This document shows positions 17,687 to 24,951 of a DNA stretch of 64,000 nt, piece after piece. The DNA is from Paraliobacillus sp044383835 (GTDB lineage: Bacteria > Bacillota > Bacilli > Bacillales > Amphibacillaceae). Numbering within the stretch: position 1 is the first letter of the stretch; the number at the start of each line of letters is the position of its first letter. Under the pieces are notes generated by a model. It was not told the DNA's origin, did no database searches, and saw nothing but the letters and a program-made list of their open reading frames with translations. The position numbers and the translations under genes were made by a program. Location: positions 1-64,000 of the forward strand of contig NZ_JBISEP010000012.1 in assembly GCF_044383835.1 (NCBI RefSeq), written 5' to 3'.

Positions 17687-19053
17687 AGCTAAAGACAAGG
17701 ATTCAACTATTAACCACGGGATTACTTGTTGTGGTGTTGTTAGCTGCTCATATTGGTATTTACTATGCGTCAGATCATTTACTTGTAAAAACAGTGATAG
17801 ATCGATTAGACGATCAATCAGAGGATGTTTTACAATCCCTGCAAAAAAGTGATGGTGGTGAATCAACATCTCAGCTAATCAAAGCATCTACACCTACAAA
17901 TGGGATGATACGTGTTATTTCTTCTAATGACACGATACTTTCTATAGGTACGCGCATACCAGAGTTGCGAGAAGTAGATCCTTACTATTATGAACAGCAC
18001 CAAACAGCTGTCCGTAAGACATCGGTTGGTCGATCTGTGTCTGTTTTCTTTCCACTTATTTGGTTTGATGGGCAAGTAGTAACGTTGGAGATAACGGAAA
18101 GTTTGGTGCAAGAAGAAAAAACATTGGCAGTATTGCGTGGTGTTCTGTTTGTCTCCGCATTATTTATCTTGCTTCCGGTTGTCTTCGGTGGTCGTCTACT
18201 AGCAAGGTTAATTACTAAACCAATCGGAACACTAATAACAACGATGGATGATATGGAACGAAGCGGAAGTTTTCAAACTATTTCTCAAAAAAGTCGTACG
18301 AATGATGAATTAAGCTTACTAACTCAAACATTTAATCGGATGATTGATCGCTTAGACGGTAATTTTTCTCGTCAGCAGCAATTCGTTTCTGACGCTTCCC
18401 ACGAGCTTAAAACACCTTTAACGGTAATTAATAGTTATGCCAGTGTATTGTCACGTTGGGGGAAGAGTGATCCTGCCATACGTGATGAAGCGATTGAAGC
18501 CATTCAATCCGAAACAAAGCGGATGCAGCATTTGGTGCAACAGCTACTTGATCTAGCTCGGGAAGACCAGCAGAGTGCCCTAAACCTAGAGAAACATAAT
18601 ATTACGTATTTAAGCAAACAAATTGTCCAGCGGATGAAACAAATAACTAATGATGAGATGTCAGTGAGCGGATCGGAATTAGAAGTATTAATTGATGCTG
18701 AAAAGTACCAGCAGCTACTCTTTATTCTGCTTGATAATGCTATTAAATATGGAGATGCACCGATTTCCATTTCATTAACAAAAAATGACCAGAATATCGT
18801 GCTTACGGTAGCAGATCATGGCCCGGGTATTGATCCGGCAGAATGGGAGCGTGTTTTTGACCGTTTTTTCCGAATTGACAAATCGCGCAGTCGAAATAAA
18901 GGTGGCGCGGGACTTGGCTTAGCGTTAGCCTACGAGATAGCTAAGGCACATGGTGGAACAATTCAGGTGCAGGCCAACGAACCACAGGGCACTAAATTTA
19001 TTGTATGTTTACCTATAGAAGGAACAGAGAGGATGCAGGAGGAAAATGATTAA
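17683..19053 (+). CDS. Sensor histidine kinase
   Basis: 456 residues, ArlS/CssS-like layout: TM1 (about 8-30), an extracellular sensor of about 120 residues, TM2 (about 150-172), HAMP, the phosphorylation box SHELKTPL (His near residue 241), and an ATPase domain with N box (LLDNAIKYG), G1 (DHGPGID), F box (VFDRFFR) and G2 (GGAGLGLAL). It is translationally coupled to the response regulator upstream and to the PepSY gene downstream (8-nt overlap). Envelope stress or a peptide or cation signal is likely given the PepSY partner; this is inference. Confidence 0.92.
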   Translation: MKLKTRIQLLTTGLLVVVLLAAHIGIYYASDHLLVKTVIDRLDDQSEDVLQSLQKSDGGESTSQLIKASTPTNGMIRVISSNDTILSIGTRIPELREVDPYYYEQHQTAVRKTSVGRSVSVFFPLIWFDGQVVTLEITESLVQEEKTLAVLRGVLFVSALFILLPVVFGGRLLARLITKPIGTLITTMDDMERSGSFQTISQKSRTNDELSLLTQTFNRMIDRLDGNFSRQQQFVSDASHELKTPLTVINSYASVLSRWGKSDPAIRDEAIEAIQSETKRMQHLVQQLLDLAREDQQSALNLEKHNITYLSKQIVQRMKQITNDEMSVSGSELEVLIDAEKYQQLLFILLDNAIKYGDAPISISLTKNDQNIVLTVADHGPGIDPAEWERVFDRFFRIDKSRSRNKGGAGLGLALAYEIAKAHGGTIQVQANEPQGTKFIVCLPIEGTERMQEEND

Positions 19054-19645
19054 GCGCATAAGTATTATATTAGGGATAAGTATTTTTGTCATGATCTGTC
19101 TTGTTTATTTTTGGCCGTTTCAGACAGATTCTCTTTCTGCGGAGACAGCGAGTCAGCGTGCCCAAAAGCTATACGGTGGAACGATTGAAGACATTACCAA
19201 AGCTGCTGGCTATTATGTTGTCAAACTTGATAAGGAAGGGAAAGTCTACGAAGTAAAAGTGGATGATGCTGATGGTACAATTATTAACATCGATGCACTG
19301 GAAAAGGATCTGCAATTAGAAAAATCTAGTAAGAAAAAAGAGCCTACTAACGAAAAAGCTGAGCAAGAAGATGATCGGAAAATTAATGAGAAACAACCAG
19401 AAGCCCAAAAGCCTCAAGATGAAAATAACGGGTTTATTACAGCAGTCGAAGCAAGTGATATTGTGTTAGAGCGTATCGATGACAATGAAAAAAAGTCAAA
19501 CATTGAATCGGAGCTTGATCAAGATGATGGGCGCTATATTTATGAAGTGAAGGTAGAATTGATGAGCGGGGGAGAGGTAGAAGCTGAAATCGATGCTGTT
19601 ACAGGAAAAGTGTTATATTTTTATACTGAAAAAGCAGATGATTAG
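19046..19645 (+). CDS. Membrane-anchored double PepSY-domain protein
   Basis: 199 residues. A single N-terminal membrane anchor (residues 5-25), then PepSY-like domain 1 (about 32-90; YYVVKLDKEGKVYEVKVDDADG), a charged Lys/Glu-rich linker (about 92-128) and PepSY-like domain 2 (about 130-195; YIYEVKVELMSGGEVEAEIDAVTG). PepSY proteins often occur with two-component systems and may modulate proteases or the sensor outside the membrane. It is the third gene of the operon. Its start is inside the kinase gene, with GGAGG upstream. Confidence 0.82.
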   Translation: MIKRISIILGISIFVMICLVYFWPFQTDSLSAETASQRAQKLYGGTIEDITKAAGYYVVKLDKEGKVYEVKVDDADGTIINIDALEKDLQLEKSSKKKEPTNEKAEQEDDRKINEKQPEAQKPQDENNGFITAVEASDIVLERIDDNEKKSNIESELDQDDGRYIYEVKVELMSGGEVEAEIDAVTGKVLYFYTEKADD

Positions 19646-19739
19646 CATTAAGTTAAACGGGAAAATTGATCAGAATCAAGAACGGTAATATAAAGTGTGC
19701 AAAGCAGTTTGCAACTTTATGGAAAGCGCGCATATATAG

Positions 19740-19925
19740 CAAATCTATCCGACAAGCGGGAGCACATGGTGTGGTTGAGATGGATAATGAATATATCAAA
19801 ACTGTTATTGGCCCACAAGTAAAGTATATTCTGAATTTAAAAAGCAAATGGAAAGATAACGTAATTCAGGCATTGAAGTGTCTGAGCTTATTAGATTATA
19901 GCTCGTGATGCTTCAGTGCTTATTA
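19740..19925 (+). pseudogene. Decayed PTS EIIB tail plus terminator, copy of 7880-8067
   Basis: The sequence aligns with the last 27 or so codons of the EIICB gene (GAHGVVEMDNEYIKTVIGPQV against GAHGVVRIDNEHIQIVIGPQV, not identical at about five positions), loses 4 nt after GPQV so that the frame breaks, and then matches the downstream terminator almost base for base. No upstream EIIC or cysteine-bearing part of EIIB remains. It is a relic of a duplicated PTS gene, kept best in the non-coding hairpin. Confidence 0.8.
19870..19925 (+). terminator. Relic terminator hairpin (second copy)
   Basis: GCATTGAAG (19870-19878) pairs with CTTCAGTGC (19911-19919) with one G-T pair, and the inner GAGCT/AGCTC stem is kept. 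The T-run is interrupted (TTATTATTTTATT). It may still stop readthrough from the two-component operon toward the lacI-type gene. Confidence 0.65.
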
Positions 19926-20024
19926 TTTTATTCAGGGACTATTATCATATGAACGGAGAACACACTAATTCGTAGGGGGGTTAAATAAAAGAAGTATACA
20001 AAAATAGAGTTAAAGAAAAAGGTA

Positions 20025-20053
20025 TTGCTATTCATTTTATAATAGCGTATAAT
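20025..20053 (+). promoter_or_regulatory. Sigma-A promoter of the glucan locus
   Basis: TTGCTA (20025-20030), exactly 17 nt, then TATAAT (20048-20053). It is followed by two LacI/CcpA-like palindromic sites before the lacI-type gene. Confidence 0.7.
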
Positions 20054-20059
20054 TCGATA

Positions 20060-20072
20060 TGAAAACGCTTCA
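20060..20072. promoter_or_regulatory. cre-like/LacI-type operator at the transcription start
   Basis: TGAAAACGCTTCA is one base shorter than the usual CcpA cre consensus but has the central CG. It begins 6 nt after the -10 box, so a bound repressor would block initiation. It could serve CcpA or the local LacI protein. Confidence 0.5.
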
Positions 20073-20092
20073 CTAATTTTTATAGAGTTCTT

Positions 20093-20106
20093 TTGAAACG
20101 TTTCAA
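20093..20106. promoter_or_regulatory. Palindromic operator TTGAAACGTTTCAA (copy 1)
   Basis: A perfect 14-bp palindrome with central CG, typical of LacI-family operators, 30 nt before the lacI-type start codon. The same 14-mer occurs at 22505 and 39564, within the same locus. Confidence 0.7.
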
Positions 20107-20136
20107 TTAAACTTAAGTGGATTAAGAGGGATATCT

Positions 20137-21105
20137 GTGGCAACCTTAAAAGACGTAGCTAAGAAAGCGAATGTAAGTGTATCAACAGCATCTTATGCTA
20201 TTAATGGAAGTAGTTTAATAACAAAAGCTACTAGAGAAAAAGTTCTTTTGGCAGCAAAAGAATTAGGCTACCACCCAAACGGAAGTGCGAAAAGTTTAAA
20301 AAGGAATAAAAGCGAGATAATTGGTCTATTTCTCAGTGGATTTACCGGACCTTTTTTTGGCGAATTACTAGAAGGAATTCAAGATACAGTGGTTCAAAAT
20401 GGTTATGAATTAGCAGTTTTTGCATCGAATGAGAGGCATCGTTTGCTTAAAGAAAGGCTAGTAGATGGCGCAATTATTTTAAATTATCATATTAGTAATA
20501 ATTTATTAGAAAATTTAGCGAATAAAAAAATGCCTATCGTTGCTTTAGATCGAAATATTGAAAACCCATTCATTGAAAAAGTCCTGTTGCCTAACAAGAT
20601 CGGTATAGAATTAGCTGTAGAGCATTTAGTTGAAAAAAGTCATACTAGAATAGGTTTTATTGCAGGTTCACAGGAATCCTATGATGGCGAAACCCGTTTA
20701 GAAGCATTTAAAGAAGTGTTGCAAAGTAAAGGATTGCGTTTTTCTGAATCTGATTTAATTCGAGCTGATTTTACGGAAGTAAGTGGTTTAGTTAGTATGA
20801 ATCAATATTTAGAAAAGAAAAAAGATTACCCAAGTGCATTTATATCAGCTAATGATGAGATGGCTATGGGTGCAATTAAGGCTATTCAAAGCAAAGCTAT
20901 ACATGTTCCTAACCAAATTGCTGTTATTGGTTTTGATGATATTCAAATTGCAAAATACTTTGATCCGCCTTTAACTACGGTTAGGGTTCAAAAAAAGGAG
21001 TGGGGTATTCAGGCAGTAAATACTTTAATAGCAATGATAGAAAAGGAAGATAATGTTTCATTTGATTCTGTTCCTGTTAAACTAATTCAACGATCATCCA
21101 GTTAA
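20137..21105 (+). CDS. LacI-family regulator of the glucan locus
   Basis: 322 residues. N-terminal LacI HTH (ATLKDVAKKANVSVSTASYAING) with hinge (about 45-60), then a periplasmic-binding-like sugar domain with the usual FISANDEMAMGAI and IAVIGFDDI motifs; the C-terminus is slightly short. GTG start. It stands at the head of the glucan-degradation cluster, 15 nt before the first GH35 gene, downstream of a good promoter and two operators, so it is likely autoregulated and controls the operon. The effector is probably an oligosaccharide such as sophorose (inference). Confidence 0.88.
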   Translation: MATLKDVAKKANVSVSTASYAINGSSLITKATREKVLLAAKELGYHPNGSAKSLKRNKSEIIGLFLSGFTGPFFGELLEGIQDTVVQNGYELAVFASNERHRLLKERLVDGAIILNYHISNNLLENLANKKMPIVALDRNIENPFIEKVLLPNKIGIELAVEHLVEKSHTRIGFIAGSQESYDGETRLEAFKEVLQSKGLRFSESDLIRADFTEVSGLVSMNQYLEKKKDYPSAFISANDEMAMGAIKAIQSKAIHVPNQIAVIGFDDIQIAKYFDPPLTTVRVQKKEWGIQAVNTLIAMIEKEDNVSFDSVPVKLIQRSSS

Positions 21106-21120
21106 TAAAGGAGGGAGAAT

Positions 21121-23487
21121 ATGATTCAGGTCCATAATGAAAAGGTAGCTATCAATGGTGAAGACATTTTATTATTTGGGGCAGAGCTACACTATTTCCG
21201 AATTCCCAAAAATAAATGGGGAAGCCTAATAAAAGAAGCAAAAAAAGCTGGAATCAACATGATTAGCACGTATGTGCCATGGGTTTTTCATGAATATGAA
21301 GAAGGTAAAATTGATCTAACAGGAGAAACGAGGGATGAAAGAGATTTACATACATTCTTACAAGTTGTTTCAGAGGAGGGGATGTACTGCTTAGTGCGAC
21401 CAGGCCCATACGTAATGGCTGAAATTATTGATCATGGTGTACCTACTTGGTTCATTAAAAATTATCCTGAGGCAGTAGCTAAAACCAAAGAGGGTAATAA
21501 TCACCCAACAAGAGTAGTTAGTTATATGCACCCTGCTTATTTAAAGAAAGTTAGGAATTGGTATCAAGCTGTATGTAAGATTATAGCCCCCTTTCAGATA
21601 ACGAGTGGCGGATCAGTTATTATGTTTCAGCTCGATAATGAAGTTGGAATGTTTCATTGGGTAAGCAATCAAGGCGATTATAATCAATGGACAGTATATC
21701 AATTTACTGATTATTTAACCCAAAAGTATACGTTAAAAAAGTTTAACCGGATATTTAATGAAAGTGCTGTTTCTATTCGAGAGTTTGTTCAAACAAAGCT
21801 GAGAAATCCTGAAGAGAATGCTGCATTGGCATTGCGAAATGAGTATAGCTCATTCATGCGAGAGCATTATCGGACGTATCTCGAACAATTGAAAATGTTA
21901 GCCGAAAAAGAGGGCATTACTGTTCCATTTGTTATAAATATTCATGGATTTCATGAAATAGATATTTTAAAACGAGGTACCATGTATCCAATTGGTATTT
22001 CGCAATTGTTAGAGGCTGCAAAAATAGAGAATACGTTACTAGCAGGCGACTATTATATAGGTAACATTGAATATGACAACTTCATTGATATTGTGTTAGC
22101 GAATGTGTTTACGAAAGCTATTCAATCAAAGGATCAACCATTATTCTCTGCTGAATTTCAAAGTGGTAAAAGCTCAGACAAACCACGACTCCAACCGTAT
22201 ACATTTGATTTAACGACTCGCCTATGCTTTGCCAACGGGATGAATGCGATTAATTACTATATGTTTGTTGGTGGACAGAATTATGAAGGCATTGGTCTTT
22301 TAGGTAAAAGACATGAGTGGCAGGCACCATTAACACAAACTGGAGAAAAAAGAAGGCATTTTCACGTTATTGCCCAATTGGGTAAGATGTTTCGAGTTTA
22401 TGACAAACAATTATTACGGGCAAAGCAGGAAGTTCAAACGACAGTTGGATTTTATCCGGATTATTATAGAACGGAATTTAGTGATGCTTTTACTTTGCCA
22501 GTTATTGAAACGTTTCAATTGGAGCGAGATTTAAATTTATATAACGGTTTAGCGAAGGCATTAAGGCTAAATAACATTGTGTTTGATGGATTGAATTTAT
22601 TAGAGAAAGAGCGTATTGATGTATCTTCTGTTTCTACATTGTGGATGTTCGCAATGGACTGGATGGATGCTGAGGTACAGCAGAAATTAGCGGATTACAT
22701 GGAAGATGGAGGGAATCTTGTTTTATATCCAGTCATTCCAACAAAAGATCTAAATGGACATAGCTGTACGATTTTAAAAGATTATATTGATGTTTCGATT
22801 ATTGACCATAAACCAGGATTTATTAGATTCGAAGAGATAGACAGCATTCAAGTAACTAGGATGGAAATGTATGAGGTTAGTAGTCGAGCATTTGCATGGT
22901 CTGAGGGAGAAGAGGAGCATCCTGTTGCTTTTGAGAAGCATTTAGGTAAAGGAAAACTTATCATGTTTGGTGTTGCAATGGATATCGATTTCCAATATAA
23001 ATTAGAAGTTTACCGCAAATTAGCTGAAAAAATAAATGTAAGATCATCTTTTACAGTAACTAAAGATCAATTAGATGTTTCAGTTCGAACGATAAATGAA
23101 AAGCAGTATTTTCTGTTTGTTCATAATTTTGACGATTATAACAAGTCATCAGTACTAAAGTATAAAGGACAAACGCTATTAGAGGGAAGAGAAGTTACAG
23201 TTCCCCGAAGAAGTGGATTAATGCTTCCATTTCAAATAGACATTATCGAAGGGTTGAGACTAAACTGGGGAACAGCTGAAATCTATCATGTTGACCAAGG
23301 ATATAACAGTCTCTTTATTAAAGTGAAGCTTAAACAAAGAGAAGAGATCCTCTCCATTCAATCAAGTGTATGGTGTCCGGTAGAGGAAGATGGAGTTTTA
23401 GTGGAAAAACGCAATAATGATTATCAAATAAAAATTTTGCAACCACTAGAAAAAGAAATAACGATTACATTTCAATGTATTAAATAG
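21121..23487 (+). CDS. GH35 family glycosidase or beta-1,2-glucosyltransferase
   Basis: 788 residues, no signal peptide, so cytoplasmic. The TIM barrel has the GH35 signatures AELHYFRIP (about 21-29) and VRPGPYVMAE (about 94-103), the acid/base Glu174 (QLDNEVG) and the nucleophile Glu345 (SAEFQSG). C-terminal beta domains follow. Automatic annotation would say beta-galactosidase, but a GH35 enzyme from Ignavibacterium acts on beta-1,2-glucans as a glucosyltransferase, and every recognisable partner here (GH94 oligoglucan phosphorylase, GH144, GH3) points to beta-1,2-glucan. I therefore favour that activity. A broken paralogue lies at 37103-39512. An operator-like palindrome lies inside the gene at 22505. 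Confidence 0.82.
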   Translation: MIQVHNEKVAINGEDILLFGAELHYFRIPKNKWGSLIKEAKKAGINMISTYVPWVFHEYEEGKIDLTGETRDERDLHTFLQVVSEEGMYCLVRPGPYVMAEIIDHGVPTWFIKNYPEAVAKTKEGNNHPTRVVSYMHPAYLKKVRNWYQAVCKIIAPFQITSGGSVIMFQLDNEVGMFHWVSNQGDYNQWTVYQFTDYLTQKYTLKKFNRIFNESAVSIREFVQTKLRNPEENAALALRNEYSSFMREHYRTYLEQLKMLAEKEGITVPFVINIHGFHEIDILKRGTMYPIGISQLLEAAKIENTLLAGDYYIGNIEYDNFIDIVLANVFTKAIQSKDQPLFSAEFQSGKSSDKPRLQPYTFDLTTRLCFANGMNAINYYMFVGGQNYEGIGLLGKRHEWQAPLTQTGEKRRHFHVIAQLGKMFRVYDKQLLRAKQEVQTTVGFYPDYYRTEFSDAFTLPVIETFQLERDLNLYNGLAKALRLNNIVFDGLNLLEKERIDVSSVSTLWMFAMDWMDAEVQQKLADYMEDGGNLVLYPVIPTKDLNGHSCTILKDYIDVSIIDHKPGFIRFEEIDSIQVTRMEMYEVSSRAFAWSEGEEEHPVAFEKHLGKGKLIMFGVAMDIDFQYKLEVYRKLAEKINVRSSFTVTKDQLDVSVRTINEKQYFLFVHNFDDYNKSSVLKYKGQTLLEGREVTVPRRSGLMLPFQIDIIEGLRLNWGTAEIYHVDQGYNSLFIKVKLKQREEILSIQSSVWCPVEEDGVLVEKRNNDYQIKILQPLEKEITITFQCIK
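22505..22518. promoter_or_regulatory. Palindromic operator TTGAAACGTTTCAA inside GH35 (copy 2)
   Basis: Identical 14-mer to the sites at 20093 and 39564, with flanking A/T extending it to 16 bp (ATTGAAACGTTTCAAT). It lies in codons reading IETFQL. It could be an auxiliary operator for looping or roadblock, or be chance. Confidence 0.4.
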
Positions 23488-23493
23488 ATATTG

Positions 23494-23509
23494 ACTCACA
23501 TTTGTGAGT
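23494..23509. promoter_or_regulatory. 7-bp inverted repeat before the SBP gene
   Basis: ACTCACA and TGTGAGT flank a central TT between the GH35 stop and the SBP ribosome site. It may be an mRNA hairpin that raises SBP expression, or a regulator site. TTGACT overlaps its left arm and TATAAA follows 15 nt on, so a weak internal promoter is possible. Confidence 0.4.
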
Positions 23510-23539
23510 GATATAAAAACTTTTAAGGAGTGTTATTTT

Positions 23540-24925
23540 ATGAAAAAATTGTTAACCTTATTCACAATCTTTACACTCGTTGTCATTCTTGCTGCTTGTG
23601 GTGATGATGACGCAAAAAATGCATCAGACTCAAGTGATGATGCCAATACATCAGAAGAACAGGTTACTGTGACAATTGCTAGCTGGGGGTTTGGTACAGA
23701 AGAAGAAAAGAACTTAAACAGAATGATGATTGATGCTTTTAATGAAGCACATCCTAATATCAATGCGGAAATTGATGAGTCAATTGATCCAGCTGATTGG
23801 AATGGTTCATTATCTGCTGCAGCTAGTGCGAGTGAAATGCCTGATGTTTTTATCTTAGCACAAATTCCAACAGGTCTGGCTAATGATTGGTTACTAGATT
23901 TAAATACAATGACAGAAGCAGATGAAGATTTTTCGAATGTGCCAGAAGCAGTGCAAGAAGCTGTGAAAAATGATGGGAAAGTATATGCTTTACCTGCAGG
24001 ACAGCACTTTTTGGGTTATTTTGTAAATAAAGATTTATTTGAACAAGCAAATTTAAACGCGCCTGAAATGGGGATGAGTATAGAAACGTTCACATCATCC
24101 GTGCGTGAGGTAACAGACATTAATAATGGTGTTGCTGGCTTAAATCATCCTTATACAATCCCGGATTGGTATCCAGCGGCAGCTAATTCAGATTTAGGTT
24201 GGTTTACTTATCAAGACGGGAAATTCCAACTTGATTCAGATGAATTTATTAGTGGAGTAAACTTAGCTAACACGATGTTAACAAATGATTATGCTTATGA
24301 AGCATTAGCGGAAGATCAACAAGCAAACTTCACCGGGGAAGATCCAGAACAGGTTTGGTTAAATGGTGGAGTTGGAATTAAGTGGGATGGCACGTGGATT
24401 ACTGGTCATCTAGAATCACAATCTGATTTTGAATGGGATTTCATTGGTATTCCTGGTGATAGGGTTGTAATGACGCATGATTATTATGGTGTTTCTAGTT
24501 CTACAGAACATCCAGAAGCAGCATATGAACTTGCTAAGTGGATGTCATATGGCCCTGAAGGTTTCTTGAAACAGATGGAAATTGCTGATGCAGAAGAAGA
24601 ACTAAACCTTGGAAGCATGCCAGTAACAACCGATCAAGAAGTTTTAGATTCATATTTTGAAAGAGTGGATGCACCTGGAATTATTTCTGCATATGAAAAC
24701 CTTGACGATGCAATTATCGAGCCAGTTAAAACAGTTCCGGGATTTGCTCAGTCTCGTTGGGAAGCGCCAACAGGGATTGAAGTTGGAGAGGATCCTAATG
24801 TAAATATTGCTGGTTTAGTTGATGCTGGAATGCGTGGCGAAATTAATATTGAAGATTATGTAAGTCAAATTAATGAATTAGCTAATCAGAAATATAAAGA
24901 AGGCCTGGAAGCAATTAATCAATAA
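23540..24925 (+). CDS. ABC transporter sugar-binding lipoprotein
   Basis: 461 residues. A lipoprotein signal peptide ends in the lipobox LAAC (Cys20), followed by a Ser/Asp-rich linker and a family-1 extracellular binding fold (VTVTIASWGFGTEEEKN, FNEAHPNI, then DVFILAQIPTGLA, and KWDGTWITG in the ligand cleft region). The start at 23540 has AAGGAG 10 nt upstream and gives a proper signal peptide; the earlier in-frame start does not. It probably captures beta-1,2-gluco-oligosaccharides for the adjacent permeases, like the sophoro-oligosaccharide-binding protein known from Listeria innocua. Ligand is inference from context. Confidence 0.9.
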   Translation: MKKLLTLFTIFTLVVILAACGDDDAKNASDSSDDANTSEEQVTVTIASWGFGTEEEKNLNRMMIDAFNEAHPNINAEIDESIDPADWNGSLSAAASASEMPDVFILAQIPTGLANDWLLDLNTMTEADEDFSNVPEAVQEAVKNDGKVYALPAGQHFLGYFVNKDLFEQANLNAPEMGMSIETFTSSVREVTDINNGVAGLNHPYTIPDWYPAAANSDLGWFTYQDGKFQLDSDEFISGVNLANTMLTNDYAYEALAEDQQANFTGEDPEQVWLNGGVGIKWDGTWITGHLESQSDFEWDFIGIPGDRVVMTHDYYGVSSSTEHPEAAYELAKWMSYGPEGFLKQMEIADAEEELNLGSMPVTTDQEVLDSYFERVDAPGIISAYENLDDAIIEPVKTVPGFAQSRWEAPTGIEVGEDPNVNIAGLVDAGMRGEINIEDYVSQINELANQKYKEGLEAINQ

Positions 24926-24951
24926 TTTTAAAGCGCTGGGGAGGTAAAAAC

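Noticed and set aside
19666..19908. 80-codon open frame that might look like a small gene
   Set aside because: Its middle is the EIIB relic and its end is the terminator hairpin translated after a frame break.
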